From: Hypholoma sublateritium FD-334 SS-4
Taxonomy: Eukaryota; Basidiomycota; Agaricomycetes; Agaricales; Strophariaceae
Assembly (NCBI GenBank): GCA_000827495.1
Contig: KN817570.1
Span: 203,309-267,308 of the forward strand
Direction of reading: 5' to 3'
DNA length: 64,000 nucleotides
Part shown: piece by piece, positions 35,235-47,900 of the stretch
Position numbering within the stretch: position 1 is the stretch's first letter
Layout: the number at the start of each line of letters is the position of its first letter
Made by a program: the position numbers and the translations under genes
Notes under the pieces: model-generated
The model's input: only the letters and a program-made list of their open reading frames with translations
Told to the model about the DNA's origin: nothing
Database searches by the model: none

Positions 35235-36541
35235 TGTCAATGTATGATTTCAGCCCTTCGTTTCACCCCGTTGGTCATCTTTAGTACTTTCTACCTAATG
35301 CAAATTCCACAGAGCGTCATTTGCTCTCAATGGATGCCCGATGACCTATATTCCATCCCCCCGCCACTTAGGACTTGAAGACGTCCTCAGTGCTCAGCAG
35401 TTGATATTGTTGGCCATCTTCAAAGAATATGAGGATCATCACCAACACTTGCGGAGAACAATGGTGTAAACCAGCGTTGAGGGCATTTGAGTGGCTCGGT
35501 TGAATGTGAACTAGCATTGAGATCGTCGATTTTGCGAGTCTCTTACTAGTATTCCAGATCTGAACTGACTCTTCTTCTCTGTTCCAGCAGGGAAGGCTAT
35601 TTGTCTACAAGACCGCTTCGAGCTACTCAACCAAGAGCTACAGTCCGTCAAAAAAACACAAGGGGTATAAAATTTCAGTGACCGACTCAAGTTTTTATTT
35701 GAACTCTCCAGAAATGTTTACTGAGTACTTATGTAATATCAATTGCGCAATGACGCAAATGACTTGGCTCTATGGCAAACGTTGACTCGGAAATAAAATA
35801 CCGTTTGAAAAAAAGCCATCACATACGACTAGCCCATGCGCTTGCCCTGCGCAAGAGCAACGTAGTGAAAGTCGACTTGACAGAAAGCTCTACATGATGA
35901 ACTGCAAATGAACTGCGTCGTTCAGTTTCCGTAACTGGCATTTGACCTTATTGAGAATTCTGCAGTGGCAACTGCCGACTCAGCGCTCAGCGACCGGTCA
36001 TCCCACGCTTTTGAGTAGCACGTAGTCGCGCGCCCACGCCGCACGGGCGTCCATCAAGTGTCCATGCGCCCCGACACCTAAATGCTTAGACCTGGTTCGC
36101 GGTACCGACCTATCATTTGGCGCTCGTCCTAAAGGAGTGCAAAACCATTTACAAGTATGACTCCAACGAATGGCTTATCGCTGTCGGCTTGTCCCATTTC
36201 GCCATGCTGGCACTATTTTTGAAGGCGCAGCACAAGGATGGTCCAGAAACGCGTGGACTTCTCTGTTAAGGATCTCCGCTGGTCACGGTACGTGCGTTTA
36301 CGCGCTTTTACAGAGCGTTCAAGCGCGTTCATCATTGGTTGATCATTATAAATGATGTATTCACACCGCACTGATTTAGCATCCGGGAATTTAGATAGAT
36401 AGCAGTGTCGCTTTGTCGCAGCGGAACCTCTTGCTCTGACTCGTTCGAGAATTGAGAGCGCTAAAACACCTGTAGGACAGACCCATCCGAGGTCAAAGTA
36501 CCTGCATCAGGAAACGTCGAAGCAAGACTGGTTTGCCCTCT
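35235..36541. other. Intergenic, upstream of the first ABC transporter
   Basis: Only short frames are present and none carries a motif. The region around 36000-36100 is relatively GC-rich. It should contain the promoter of the ABC gene. Confidence 0.5.
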
Positions 36542-39500
36542 ATGGGACGCATCCTATTCACTTATCAAAATGGCTCTGCGTACACTCCGAGCCACGGTTC
36601 ATTGAATGGCACTTGGAAAGAGCTGTGAGCATTCAACCGTTTTCATCATTTACAGCACTGACATCTCAGGCATCGTTTCTAATAGTTTCCTCAATGACCT
36701 CAGAATCATTCCATTCGCAATTGTCTGCGCATCTTTAGGATGGCAAATGATACATTTGCTTGCCTCTGCCTTACTCCATCTCGTCAGACGCACGCGTAAC
36801 GGCGAAACACCGGTCACTGACGATGCGGCGGACGTCTCCCAGCTCCCTGGGCTCCTACACAAATTCAAGAGACACGTTACACATTTCGGCGGATACACCA
36901 TTGTCGGCTTCATGTTAGCACGTCTAATGGGGAGCATTACCCTTCTCGGCTTGTCGACGCGAACCCTTCAGACTACTTGCGACACGACATTCCCCGCCGA
37001 ATGCCCTGAGGCCTTCTTGACCATTACCTTCGTGAGCGTTTTGAAAACTCAGTAGTATAAACGCTGACCCCAGATTGTAGCTATATTCGACAATCATGGG
37101 GGTGGTAGCTTTAGTGTCAAAAGGGTGGAGCACTTCGGTTACACGGTTCAACATCATTGTTCTACTCTGCACACTTGTCCTCTACTTGTATCGAGACTTA
37201 TGGCCTCTAGCGACCTACTCAGAGAAACCCGCAGATATTGAAGAGGGAAAAATCCTCTTCGTGAAGATTGGGATTCTGTCAGCTGTAGCCATATTCATCC
37301 CACTCTTCATCCCCCGCCGTTATGTTCCTGTGGATCCAAAGGTAGTTCTCGCAGCCTCTATTTTCGCTCGGTGATGCACTAATACAATGCCCAGAATCCG
37401 ATGCCAAACCCTAATTCCGAGCAAACGGGATCAATCTTTTCCATCTTGACCTATACTTTTCTCGATGATGTTATTCTATTAGGATACAAAGTGTCGCACC
37501 TCAGTTACACTCAATTACCACCTCTTGCGGATTACGACTCCGCAGAATACCAGACAATCAAATCATTCCCTGTCAGTAACTTTCTTGATGCTAACAAGAA
37601 CATACACTAACTCTCAATGGTCAACAGCATCTAGATGTCTTCGCTGGTGCCAAACAGCGACATCTGTTCTTGAGACTGATGCGCGTATATTGTAAATGCT
37701 CATTATATGTTCCTGTTCAAGTTAATTGATCACATATTCGTGCGCCAGGGAAAGAATACTCCTTCCTCACTATAGCCCTGGTCTTATATTCTGTGGGAGG
37801 CTTTGTTTCTCCCATTGGTATCTATAAAATATTGAAGTTCGCTTCCTTGCCCCAATCCGGTTGAGTATCTAATCCTGATAATGCCATCTTTACAGATATC
37901 TTGAAACCGGAGGCGCAGACCAGCCCATCAAGCCTTGGCTATGGATCATCTGGTTGTTCTTTGGGCCCATGATCCAGTCCATCTGCTGGCAATTTTACAT
38001 CTACATCGCTACCCGCGTTCTCGCACTTACAGAGATCCTCGTGACGCAGCTCGTCTTCGAACACAGCCTGCGCATTCGTTTCAAAGCAGAAACATCCAAA
38101 AGCTCGGATTCGCGACCAGTTACCCGGACGCCGTCAAGAGCCGAAAGTCCCGTTGGGTCCACGAATACAGAAGGCGCCCCAAGCGACACTGCCAATCCTG
38201 ACTCCGAAGCAAGCTCTATTGCAGATTCTACTGCGCGTGAGGCCTCGGAGGCCTCGACTGTAGCCGTCAGAGAGCCTTCTACCTCCACGTCGGTCTCGAC
38301 GTTAAAAGGTACCGTCAAGGTAAAAGGGAGCCAAAAAGGAGCACAATCTCCAAAAGAAGATTCAAAAGAAGAGGAACAAAAAGGAAGCGGAAACCTTGTT
38401 GGAAAGATCAATAACCTTGTCACGACGGATTTGAATAACATAGTCGCTGCCCGAGACTTCTTATGGCTGAGTCAGTTTTGCGAACATATCAATTTTATTG
38501 GGTCATTAACTACTCAAGTTTCTAGTCGTTGGCATTCCTCTTAATGTCGGCCTTTGTTTACTGTTCTTATATCGATTGTTAGGATGGAGGTGTGTTTCAA
38601 TTCATGTCCGACTGCAGTTAGATTGGCTGAGCAATTTTTAGCACTTTCGTTGGGTTTGGTATAATGATTGCTCTTTTACCGGTGCCAGGATGGGTCGCAA
38701 AGAAGATTCAGCAGGCGCAAAGAGAGCGAATGAAAGTGGTTCGTAGACATTTTTCATGCGTTTATGGATGGCAGCAAATCTTACCAACTCGTATTCTCGC
38801 GTCATCAGACGGACGCCAGAGTACAAGCTGTTTCGGAAACCATGAGCATAATTCGCATGGTGAAACTTTTTGGCTGGGAGAATAGGATGTCCGAACGGCT
38901 CAAAGGGAGACGCGAAGAAGAATTGAAATTAATCTGGAAGATAAAATACCTTAACTGCGTCTCCGCCATGATAGGGTGCGTTCTGCGGAATTTCGATAAT
39001 CTCCGACTAATAAGCTTGTTAGTTTCATTTTCCCGACTATAACAATAATTTCAACCTATGGCTTGTACACGATTGTAATGAAACAAGAGCTGACTCGTTA
39101 GTGCTCCTGAATCTAAACGGACTCAGTAACAGTGACTGAAACTCACCATAGCGTCGATCGTATTCTCCAGTATGGCTGTGTTCTCTACGCTGAGACAACA
39201 GCTATTCCGCTTGATGCAACAATCAGTCACAATATTACAAGGTACGTGTCCAGCTATAAAAATTCCCGCGCCCTTCTCACCGTGTTATATTACAGGCAAA
39301 GTCTCTCTGGATAGGCTCAACGAATTCTTGCAAAAGAGTGAATTACTCGATTCTTTCCTAGAGGAAAAGACGCCCTCTATACATGCCACAAGCCCCGCCG
39401 CGGATCTCCAGCCCAGCGACGAAATAGGATTCAAAGATGCCTCGTTCTCCTGGTCGCTTGACGAAGAAGAGGATATTGGTTTTGCTACTCCCTCTAGCCG

Positions 39501-42500
39501 AGTTTTCAGGCTTCGTGTCGAAGGAGACCTGATATTCAAGCGCAATGCCATCAATTTGATCATTGGGCCAACGTAAGGATGTCTTTATAGAAGCACTCTT
39601 ATATGTTATTGACAACAATATTCATCGCATAGGGGATCTGGCAAAACATCTATCTTGATGGCGTTGCTTGGTTTGTCCATGATTTACTCATCACGTTTCT
39701 AATGGATGGCTTACACTGCCATGCTCAGGGGAAATGCATTTTATCCCTACCACACCTGATTCATGGTTTAACCTTCCTAAAAAAGGCGGCATCGCTTACG
39801 CAGCACAAGAGTCATGGGTGCAAAATGAAAGTATTCGCAATAACATTATCTTCGGCTCGGAATACAACGAGGAACGCTATCAAGCAGGTGTGAAACGCAG
39901 TTCTGTAATCTGTTGTGAAACTAAATAGGTTGTGACCCAAGTCATCAAGCAATGTGCATTGGAACCCGATTTGGAACTATTCGACGCCGGCGACGCTACT
40001 GAAGTTGGTGAGAGAGGACTGACTTTGAGGTTAGTACACTTTCGGCCTCATTCAAAATATAGTTCTTACATGACTTGCACATTTCAAGTGGAGGACAAAA
40101 GGTCTGGCTTGCAGCCTTTCATTTGAATATCATATACTGACATTGTTCCGCGGTACAGGCGCGCATCACACTTGCTAGGGCAATCTATTCCACAGCAGAG
40201 ATCATTCTTTTGGATGACGTTCTCGCTGCACTTGACGTACACACGTAGGTCAACGATCAAGCCAATTTTATGCTTTCTGACGTTAGGGACTCAGTTCATC
40301 CTGGATTGTTGAGAACTGCTTCCGTGGGGACCTTATCAAGAACCGGACAATAATAATTGTGGTCCGTGTGCTCTCAAGGAAGCTCAGCTTACTATATCAT
40401 CTAAGTCCTTCATTTGTAGACGCACAATGTTGCGCTTGTAAGCCCAGTGGCGGACTTCATTGTCTCCATAGGCACCAATGGCAAGATCAAAAGTCAAGGA
40501 AACAAAGTCTCCTTAGCTGCGAGCCGCGATCCTAAACTTGCTAAAGAACTCAAAGTTGACCAGGCGGTCACTGAATTGGGCGAGGAAGTGATTGATGACG
40601 CACCAGCAAAGAAGACGGGCGGTGATGGCAAACTGACTATCGCGGAGGAGATTGTCGAGGGACATGTTACATGGAATTCGTTCAAACTCCTTCTGACAAG
40701 TCTGGGAGGAGACCACCCCTTCTTTTTCTTCTTTCTCGTCATGGTTGGCCTCCTAGGGAACGAATGGACTTTCAATTTTCAAATCTGGTATATTGGATAT
40801 TGGGGCTCGCAGTACGAGACTCATCCTGCTTCAGAGGTTCCTGTATATCTGTGAGTGCCACTTTTCTGTTATGGAGACTTCCGCCTCATTACTTTCCATC
40901 GATAGCTATCTCTCAGGTTATGCCGGGATCACCCTCATCTTCTGTGTATTTTTCTCTCTGTCATACATGGTCTCTATGCATGGATCTATCCGGTCTTCTC
41001 GAGTCATAAATGCTAAGTTGATCGATTCGATTCTCGGCAGTACCTTGAGGTGGGCTCGCGGAAATGATCTTCTCCGTGGTCAATACTGATTACGACCAAG
41101 GTGGCTGGACGAGACACCTGTAGGAAGGATCATCGCTAGATGCACTCAAGATATTCGAGCCGTCGATGGTCCAATTCCTCAGTCTTTGTTATGGGTTACC
41201 GATTGCGTCTCAGGAGTGTTCGCCAAACTTGGCGCCATTGTCCTCTTCACTCCCATCTTCTTCTGGCCAGGTCTAGGTATTGGCATTATTGGGCTCTTCT
41301 TGGGTAACATGTATCTCAAAGCCCAACTATCCGTCAAGCGGGAAACTAGGTATGTCTTGTGTTGCAATACAACGGCGAAAGTGTGCTGATATATGTCACG
41401 GTCTAGCAATGCTCGGGCGCCTATGCTTTCGCATTTCAGTGCTGCAGTTCATGGTCTTAGTGGGTTTTCTGTAATATCAGTCCGGCCCTTTTCATCACAA
41501 CTTACCTGAATGATTAGCTTCCATTCGGGCTTACGGCGCCGAGGAAAGGTTCAAGAAAGAATCCTTGACCCGTATCAATCACTATACCCGAGTCTCGCGC
41601 ATGTCCTATAATCTCAACCGCTGGATTGGAATTCGTATGGACTTCCTTGGAGCTGGATTCACAGCAGCACTGGCGGCCTATCTGGTGTATGGCCCGCATG
41701 TCGGCACATCCAATACTGGGTTCTCTCTGAACATGGCCCTTGATTTCACGACCTTGATTCTATACTTCGTGCGCATCTATAACGACTTCGAGGTTGAAGC
41801 AAACAGGTAAGCACCAGCCCTCTAACTATCGCCCCAATGACACGGATACTAATGTTATGTACAGTCTGGAGCGGATCCAAGGCTATATCGACATTGAACA
41901 TGAACCCAAGGCAACTGAAGAAGGAAAGCCGCCTGCTTCCTGGCCAACAAGCGGAGACCTTCGTGTCGAAAATCTCTGCGCACGCTACTCACGCGTCAGT
42001 TATTACGTGCTTCGAGGCTAATTCGCTTCTCAACTATCCCCTTGACTTTGCTCAGACTGGTCCTCGTGTCTTGCATGATCTCTCATTCCGCATTGCTTCT
42101 GGTGAACGCGTCGGCGTCGGTGCGTACCATCGTCTACTTGGATTTGCAGCTGTGGAATATTAATGGCGATCGGGATACAAGTTGGCAGAACTGGAAGTGG
42201 AAAGGTGAGTGCTTTTGTCTTCCTGTCTGTCAACGCTGACAATTGGCCCTTCAGAGCTCCTTAACCCTTGCCCTACTGAGGTGTATCTTGACTGAAGGAG
42301 AGGTCTACTTCGATGGAATCCCAACGAGTTCGATCAACCTCGATGCTCTGCGAACCAGTATTACAATTATTCCTCAGACAGTGAGTAAAATAAATTTGAC
42401 GCTTAATATTGATGGTTTATATTTCCCTCGTTAGCCTGAACTTCTTAGCGGTGAGTGCAGGCCACGCAATTTTCGCCTTGTCAAAAACTTAAACTCCATC

Positions 42501-43218
42501 CCTAGGCTCTCTCCGCGAAAATTTGGATCCCTTCGACCAGAACGATGATGCAGTGTTGAACGATGCACTCGACGCCGCTGGTCTGTTCTCGCTCCAGGAA
42601 GATGCGGGCGAAGCGAGCCTTTCACTCGATACCAAGATCTCGAGCGGAGGCGGTAACCTGTCAGTCGGGCAACGGCAGATCATTGCCCTCGCCCGTGCGA
42701 TGATTCGGGGCAGTAAATTACTGATGCTCGACGAAGGTAAGCGTGTTGTCATTTCTTCGATCAACGTGAGCTGATCGCATGTTTGTTAGCGACATCGGCC
42801 ATTGGTCAGTGATTCCTCTGACGAGCTTCGAAGCTCGTACTGACGTCCATTCGCCTTTCAGATTACAAGACCGATGCTGTCATACAGCGAACCCTACGCA
42901 CTCAACTATCAAAGGACGTCACGGTCATCACCGTGGCCCATCGCTTGCAGACTATCATGGATTCCGATAAGATAGTGAGCTATATACCATTTTCCCATGA
43001 TTATTTTATGCTCATTTTTTTCCGAAGATGGTCTTGGATAACGGTCGGATCGTGAGTGAAATCCATCTCACCTTGTACAGGGCCGACTAACAGATGTGTT
43101 GCAGGCTGAGTTCGGAAAACCGTCGGATCTGTTGAAGGACGAACAGGGATTGTTGCGATCGCTGGTCAATGAAAGCGAAGACAAGAAAAAGCTGTACGAA
43201 CTCGCGGGAGTGCAGTAG
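36542..43218 (+). CDS. ABC transporter, ABCC/MRP subfamily, copy 1
   Basis: A full-size exporter of conjugates or drugs, in plasma or vacuolar membrane, is expected. The ATG at 36542 gives [20 protein letters not shown]. An N-terminal hydrophobic region with about four to five helices (36690-37345) comes before TMD1. NBD1 has Walker A GPTGSGKTS (intron 39573-39632 inside it), signature LSGGQK and Walker [13 protein letters not shown] with Asp where the catalytic Glu sits in most NBDs, which is normal for ABCC NBD1. TMD2 follows (about 40690-41810). NBD2 has [17 protein letters not shown], signature LSVGQRQ and LLMLDE + ATSAID across an intron. It ends ELAGVQ at 43218. About two dozen introns, roughly 1,450 aa. 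The ABC signature core is carried by a 13-nt exon (40089-40101). No inactivating stop was found once introns are removed. It is a paralogue of the gene at 50202. Confidence 0.92.
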
Positions 43219-44944
43219 CTTCCGTCGCATTAGCGCCCAATTACCGTGGCCGTGTTCCTTTACTGGGCATGCATTTAGTATAATTATATCAGAGACTGGC
43301 TTGTATTGAAACGCTTGATGAATTTATTCGAGTCCGACGATCATCTGCGTGTCGTAAAGTGAAAATGACGGTTTTATCTAACAACTTAGGAGGCCTGGAT
43401 GAGTTCATGCGATACGGTCATGGAATCTGAGCACGTCTGACATTACTGTGGCGATGGAGTTAAATGTAATGAGCAGGTACAGTAATTCGATAATAATAGT
43501 ACGGTGTTTTTTTTTAGACATAGAATAAATGGCTGAGAGAAAACGTAAATAAAGAGACAAAATAAGAAAAGAGATCCTGTAATGGATAATACTTCAGATA
43601 TTTATCAGCATGGAGAAAAAGGTTATGCGCTCACTGAAGTAGGTTGAACGAATTTGACATGATTGTATGCTTTGTGAGTGGTGCGCACAGGGTCAATGCA
43701 CCAGGTATTGGGAAATGGTGTTGGTAGAAATCGGCTTATAGTGCAGGGCCGCAAATCAGAAGGGAATGGTGATGAAAGAACAACTGGTTCTGGGGTTAAA
43801 TCCTCCCCTCAAAATAGGAAAAGGCTACGCACAGTTTGCAACATCCTTTGACGAGTTGAGTCGGTGACTTGAACTGTATGAATATTTCAATAACGCCCTG
43901 AAGTGAGTAAGGTCGGTAATTGTTCAAAAAGAAATTGAAAGGATGTCAAAAGTACGTAGGGTGACCACTGTAGTGACGCGATGGAGCTGAAAAACGTGGG
44001 TTAGACGATGATGATAAACAGTAAGAGCATAGGACATACCCGACTGCAGACATTGCTCGCCAGACGATAAGCCAACGGAAGCCCCCATGCATGCTCCCAC
44101 CCCCGCGATCCTGCCAGCAGCGACGATGGCATGCAAACTGGCAGAAATATCGCTCAGCGGTGCCCTGCTCAGCGCACAAGTGCAGCTCGCGGTTACGCGC
44201 TCAGGGGTGCCACTCCAGGAACCAGCACACAAGGCGCATTCAGAGAACGGCTTGCGACTGTCATGCTGAATTATATTTTATCTTCTGCCATGCCACCTCA
44301 GCCGAAGCATCATCGGTATTATCGCCGTAGCCCCGGTCAACACCAGTGCCCGTTACTACGTGATGGATTGTGTGGCGCATGCAATGGGGGCGGGCATCCG
44401 TTGGCTGTTTCGTCTACCTGGGCATTGCCTGTCAGCGTCTCGGATATTGCAAGGACTGACGATGCGACGATAGTGCCGTGTTAAAGGAGCTGGTCCCATG
44501 TCGAGATGAAATAGTTAGGCGAGGCGATATTTGTGGCATGAGCGCCGACGATGGGAAAGAAGGCAAGAGGAGATAGAGAAAAACAGGAATGGATGACCTC
44601 CTTTTATACCTTTCTGAGGCGAGCCTGATGCTTGATTTTGGTTGCTCCATGGAGTCTGTGCGTACTATAATGTGGCTGACTTGGCTGACTGGCCAGTGCA
44701 TCGCTAAATGTCAGCCGCCAATCAGTCAGCCTCATCCGAAAGAAGCAATCAGGTTTCCACTTTGGGATTCTCTCCGTCATCGGATACAAAGTGACTAATC
44801 AATATTTAATATTTAGTGATGACAGAAAGTAACAAATTAACCAATATCTCTGAAGGCGAGTGCTAATGAATATGTACAGGTAAGGGGTGAGAGTATAGTG
44901 AAATAAGGTAGGGTTCGAAGCGGAAAAACACAAATGTTGGGCGC
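43219..44944. other. Intergenic, with a possible unresolved small gene on the minus strand
   Basis: A TATA-like box at 44608-44601 (-) is followed by ATGs near 44540 and 44500 and several short, GC-rich frames down to about 43924. Candidate donors (CAG|GTAGAC near 44419, CGG|GTATGT near 44035) and an acceptor near 43990 exist, but I could not assemble a continuous, family-like protein. Gly/Ala-rich pieces such as AIVAAGRIAGVGACMGASVG hint at a small membrane protein. I leave it unresolved. Confidence 0.35.
44601..44608 (-). promoter_or_regulatory. TATA-like element of a possible small minus-strand gene
   Basis: The minus strand reads GGTATAAAAGG, a near-perfect TATA box, 60 to 110 nt before candidate ATGs. 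The gene it would serve is not resolved. Confidence 0.4.
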
Positions 44945-47900
44945 TCAGCTTCCAAAGCTGAGAGTGCCATTTCCTCTCTCCGGGTCCGTCATTCTGTGTA
45001 CCTTGACGCTGCTGCTGAAAGCAACATTCGTCATGTCCTGTGGCGTGATCAGGATGTATTGCTTTTTGTCCGATGTATTGGCCGTCTCGATCATCATCTT
45101 CATGCTGATACGGCGATTCACAGCGTCCATGAACACGTCAAATTCGTCTGGGTTGCTAAGTTAGTAATTGACACGGAAAGAGTAAAGGGTAAAAGCTCAC
45201 CGAGGCATCGCAATGGACATCCAATACATTCCCACAGAGAAAGGAGGAGACAGATTGTTGAGAAAGACTTTTCGCCACCACTGAGTGATCGAGGGTCCTT
45301 ATCCCGCGTTCCCTGAGTTTGTAATTGATCATCCGTTTGCACCTAACCAATGATAAGAATCAGTATACGGATCTCGAAGAAACACAGTAAGCCTGTACGC
45401 ACGCGGAGTTGTAACGTAGAAGCGGTATGATCGAACAGGATTTTGCCGTAGTAACCACGATTCGACAGATGGAACTGGAACACCTGCTTGCAACGCAGAG
45501 CGATGTGCCGCCTGAACTCCTGCCAGCGGGAAAGACGGATGATAAGGGACGCCTTTAGGGCCTAATACGATGGGGTGTCAGCACTGCGTGTGTACTGTCT
45601 ATGTGGCGGTGGTAGAAAATAGACTAACTTTGTTAAGCCCCGACATCTGCTTGAGCTCTTTCTGGACCTTTTGCAGATTCTCCGTCGCTTTGTTAACCTC
45701 GGCCGCCATCTCCTCGACGGACGCGCCATGCCGTTTCTCCCGCTCCTTCAGCGCCTTCTGCACCGACTCGAGGTGGCGCTGCACATCTGCTGCTTTGCGC
45801 GGATTGGGCACTTGCGCGCAGTATTCTGAGGCCTTCTCGGTCCAATTCTACGGCGCACGCATGTTAGTAGGCAGAGAGCTCCGCACGTCTCAACTACGCA
45901 CCTGGAACTCCTCCTCCACGACCTTGGCCGCCGCCTCCGCCTCTTCAACCTTCGTCCGTTCTTCATCCAACTTGCCCTTGTAGTGCTTCATTGCGTTCTG
46001 GGCATTCAGCCGTAGATCGACATACTCATTAATTTGCGCCTGTCACATCGTCAGCATGATATTGCCTTGCGTATATGAGAGAGCAGACACACCATCAGCC
46101 CATCGCGCTGACCATCGAAGTCCATAATTGTCTTTTTTACCTCGTTCAACTTTTGTTGGAGGCTAGCCTGCAAGTTGTCTACCCCTCTTTTCTCTCCAGC
46201 AACGTGCGAAAACTGAAGTACGATATTCTCCTTTTCCTCTACACATTCCTATGTGAATTGAACAAAAGCCGTCAGTTCGGATCGATGTCAGACATGATTA
46301 GCTCAAACCTGTTTGGCTTCTTCTAGACCTTGCACACCAACAGGCATGTCTTCGTTGGCTTCATGCTGCAAATTAGACTGATAGACCTTAGCAGATCGTA
46401 GTGCGTTCTGGACCTGTCTCTCCTTCCCCTGCAAGCAAACGCGATGAGAGATTGTTCTGTAATACCGAAGAGCCACTTACATTTAGTTGGTCGATATTCT
46501 TTTTGAGCTGCATGAACTGGGCACGAGTCGTCTCAACTTGGCGGCCGAGCTCAGAATATTGATGTTGCAGATCCAGCTTCTTCTCCGAAATATGCCTACA
46601 GTGCATCTCAACACCTGCACTGCTATAAAGAAACGGACGCATGGATATACCTGATTTCTGCAACACTGTCTCTTCCTGTGAGCAAGAGACTCATCGCGCC
46701 CCCGAGTTGACGGATGTTCAACGGAGAGCTAATAATACCACCATCGCTGCGACGCCAGAGCCAAAAGTGTCAACAACTCATATACTACAAATAAATAAAT
46801 AAAATTAGACTTACGGAAACACGCGGACAGAAAACTTGTCCGACGTCCACGCGCTGCCTCCACCACGAACTTTGAACAATATATCTTGTGCATCCTTACG
46901 TGTGTTCGTGAGGAGTTGGCTTTCAATGTGCGCCTGATTGATCAGGATGCGCAGCACGTAAGGATCGGATATCTGGCCAATGCAAGATAGCAAGGTCAGT
47001 TGGCATCACCCCAGGCCAAGTAAGAAGCGTACCTCGAGCGACCGCAGAACAGTATTCAGATGTTCAGGAGGCTCCCCCTGTCTGTAATCAAACATATCCT
47101 TCTCGTAAATGACGATGTTCGTGCTTGGGCTAGCCGCACAGAAAAATCAGCGCCACGATACAGGGAAACACCTGAAGATGCCTACTTTCCGCTTTCCACC
47201 AGCATTTTCTTCAGTTGTGGCCTATCCCTCGCGTCGGTCAGAGCAAACGACAAAAGATGCGACCCCAACATGTTGCGCAGAATTTCGCCCCATGTCTTCG
47301 GGTCCTTCGCTTTGACGTACTGGCCCAGAGGCCCGAGTGGTGGGTCACCGGCCCAGCGCATGCTCTTCATCTTGTCCAAAAGCCCCTTAATGTTCCGGCC
47401 ATATGGAATGAGCGCATCCGTCTCCGCCTTTCGCGCCGAGTCGATCATGCCGTCGCAGTCGGATATTTGGCGTCTTATAGTGGCCTGTTGCCTCTCCATC
47501 TCCTCACCACTGGCGCGGATCGTGTCGGCCTGTACAGAGATATCCTTACGCTCCATGATGAGCTCGTTTATCTGGCGCTCGGCGACGCTGACGGCCTCCT
47601 TGGCGTCTTCGAGCTTTCGTTGGGTTTCTTCGCGCTTGGCCTGGGTGTGGACCGCCATGCGACGCGCTTCTTCGTCGATCCGTTTGTCGAATTCTTCGAT
47701 TTGAGCTTTGATGGCCACCAAAGAATTGTCCATTTGTTTCATTTCCAGCTAAGGTGGAACATTCAATGAGCGAGGGAAGGGAAAAGCGGCATATATTTAC
47801 ATTGTATTCCGAGATCTTCGTCTTGTTGGCCCGAAGTTCACCTACCAGCTCGTCCTTCCGGGTGTTCAGATGTTCTATGTTGCCCATACCGGTGACCTCA

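Noticed and set aside
40020..40160. Apparent loss of the ABC signature and a frameshift in ABC copy 1 NBD1
   Set aside because: Resolved by a 13-nt microexon with good splice sites; copy 2 has the same arrangement.
42110..42210. Apparent break in NBD2 Walker A of ABC copy 1
   Set aside because: An intron from the GTGCGT donor to an AG before TTGGCAGAACTGG restores [10 protein letters not shown].
47060..47769. Long + strand frames opposite SMC6
   Set aside because: Antisense shadows of the SMC6 hinge and coiled coil exons.
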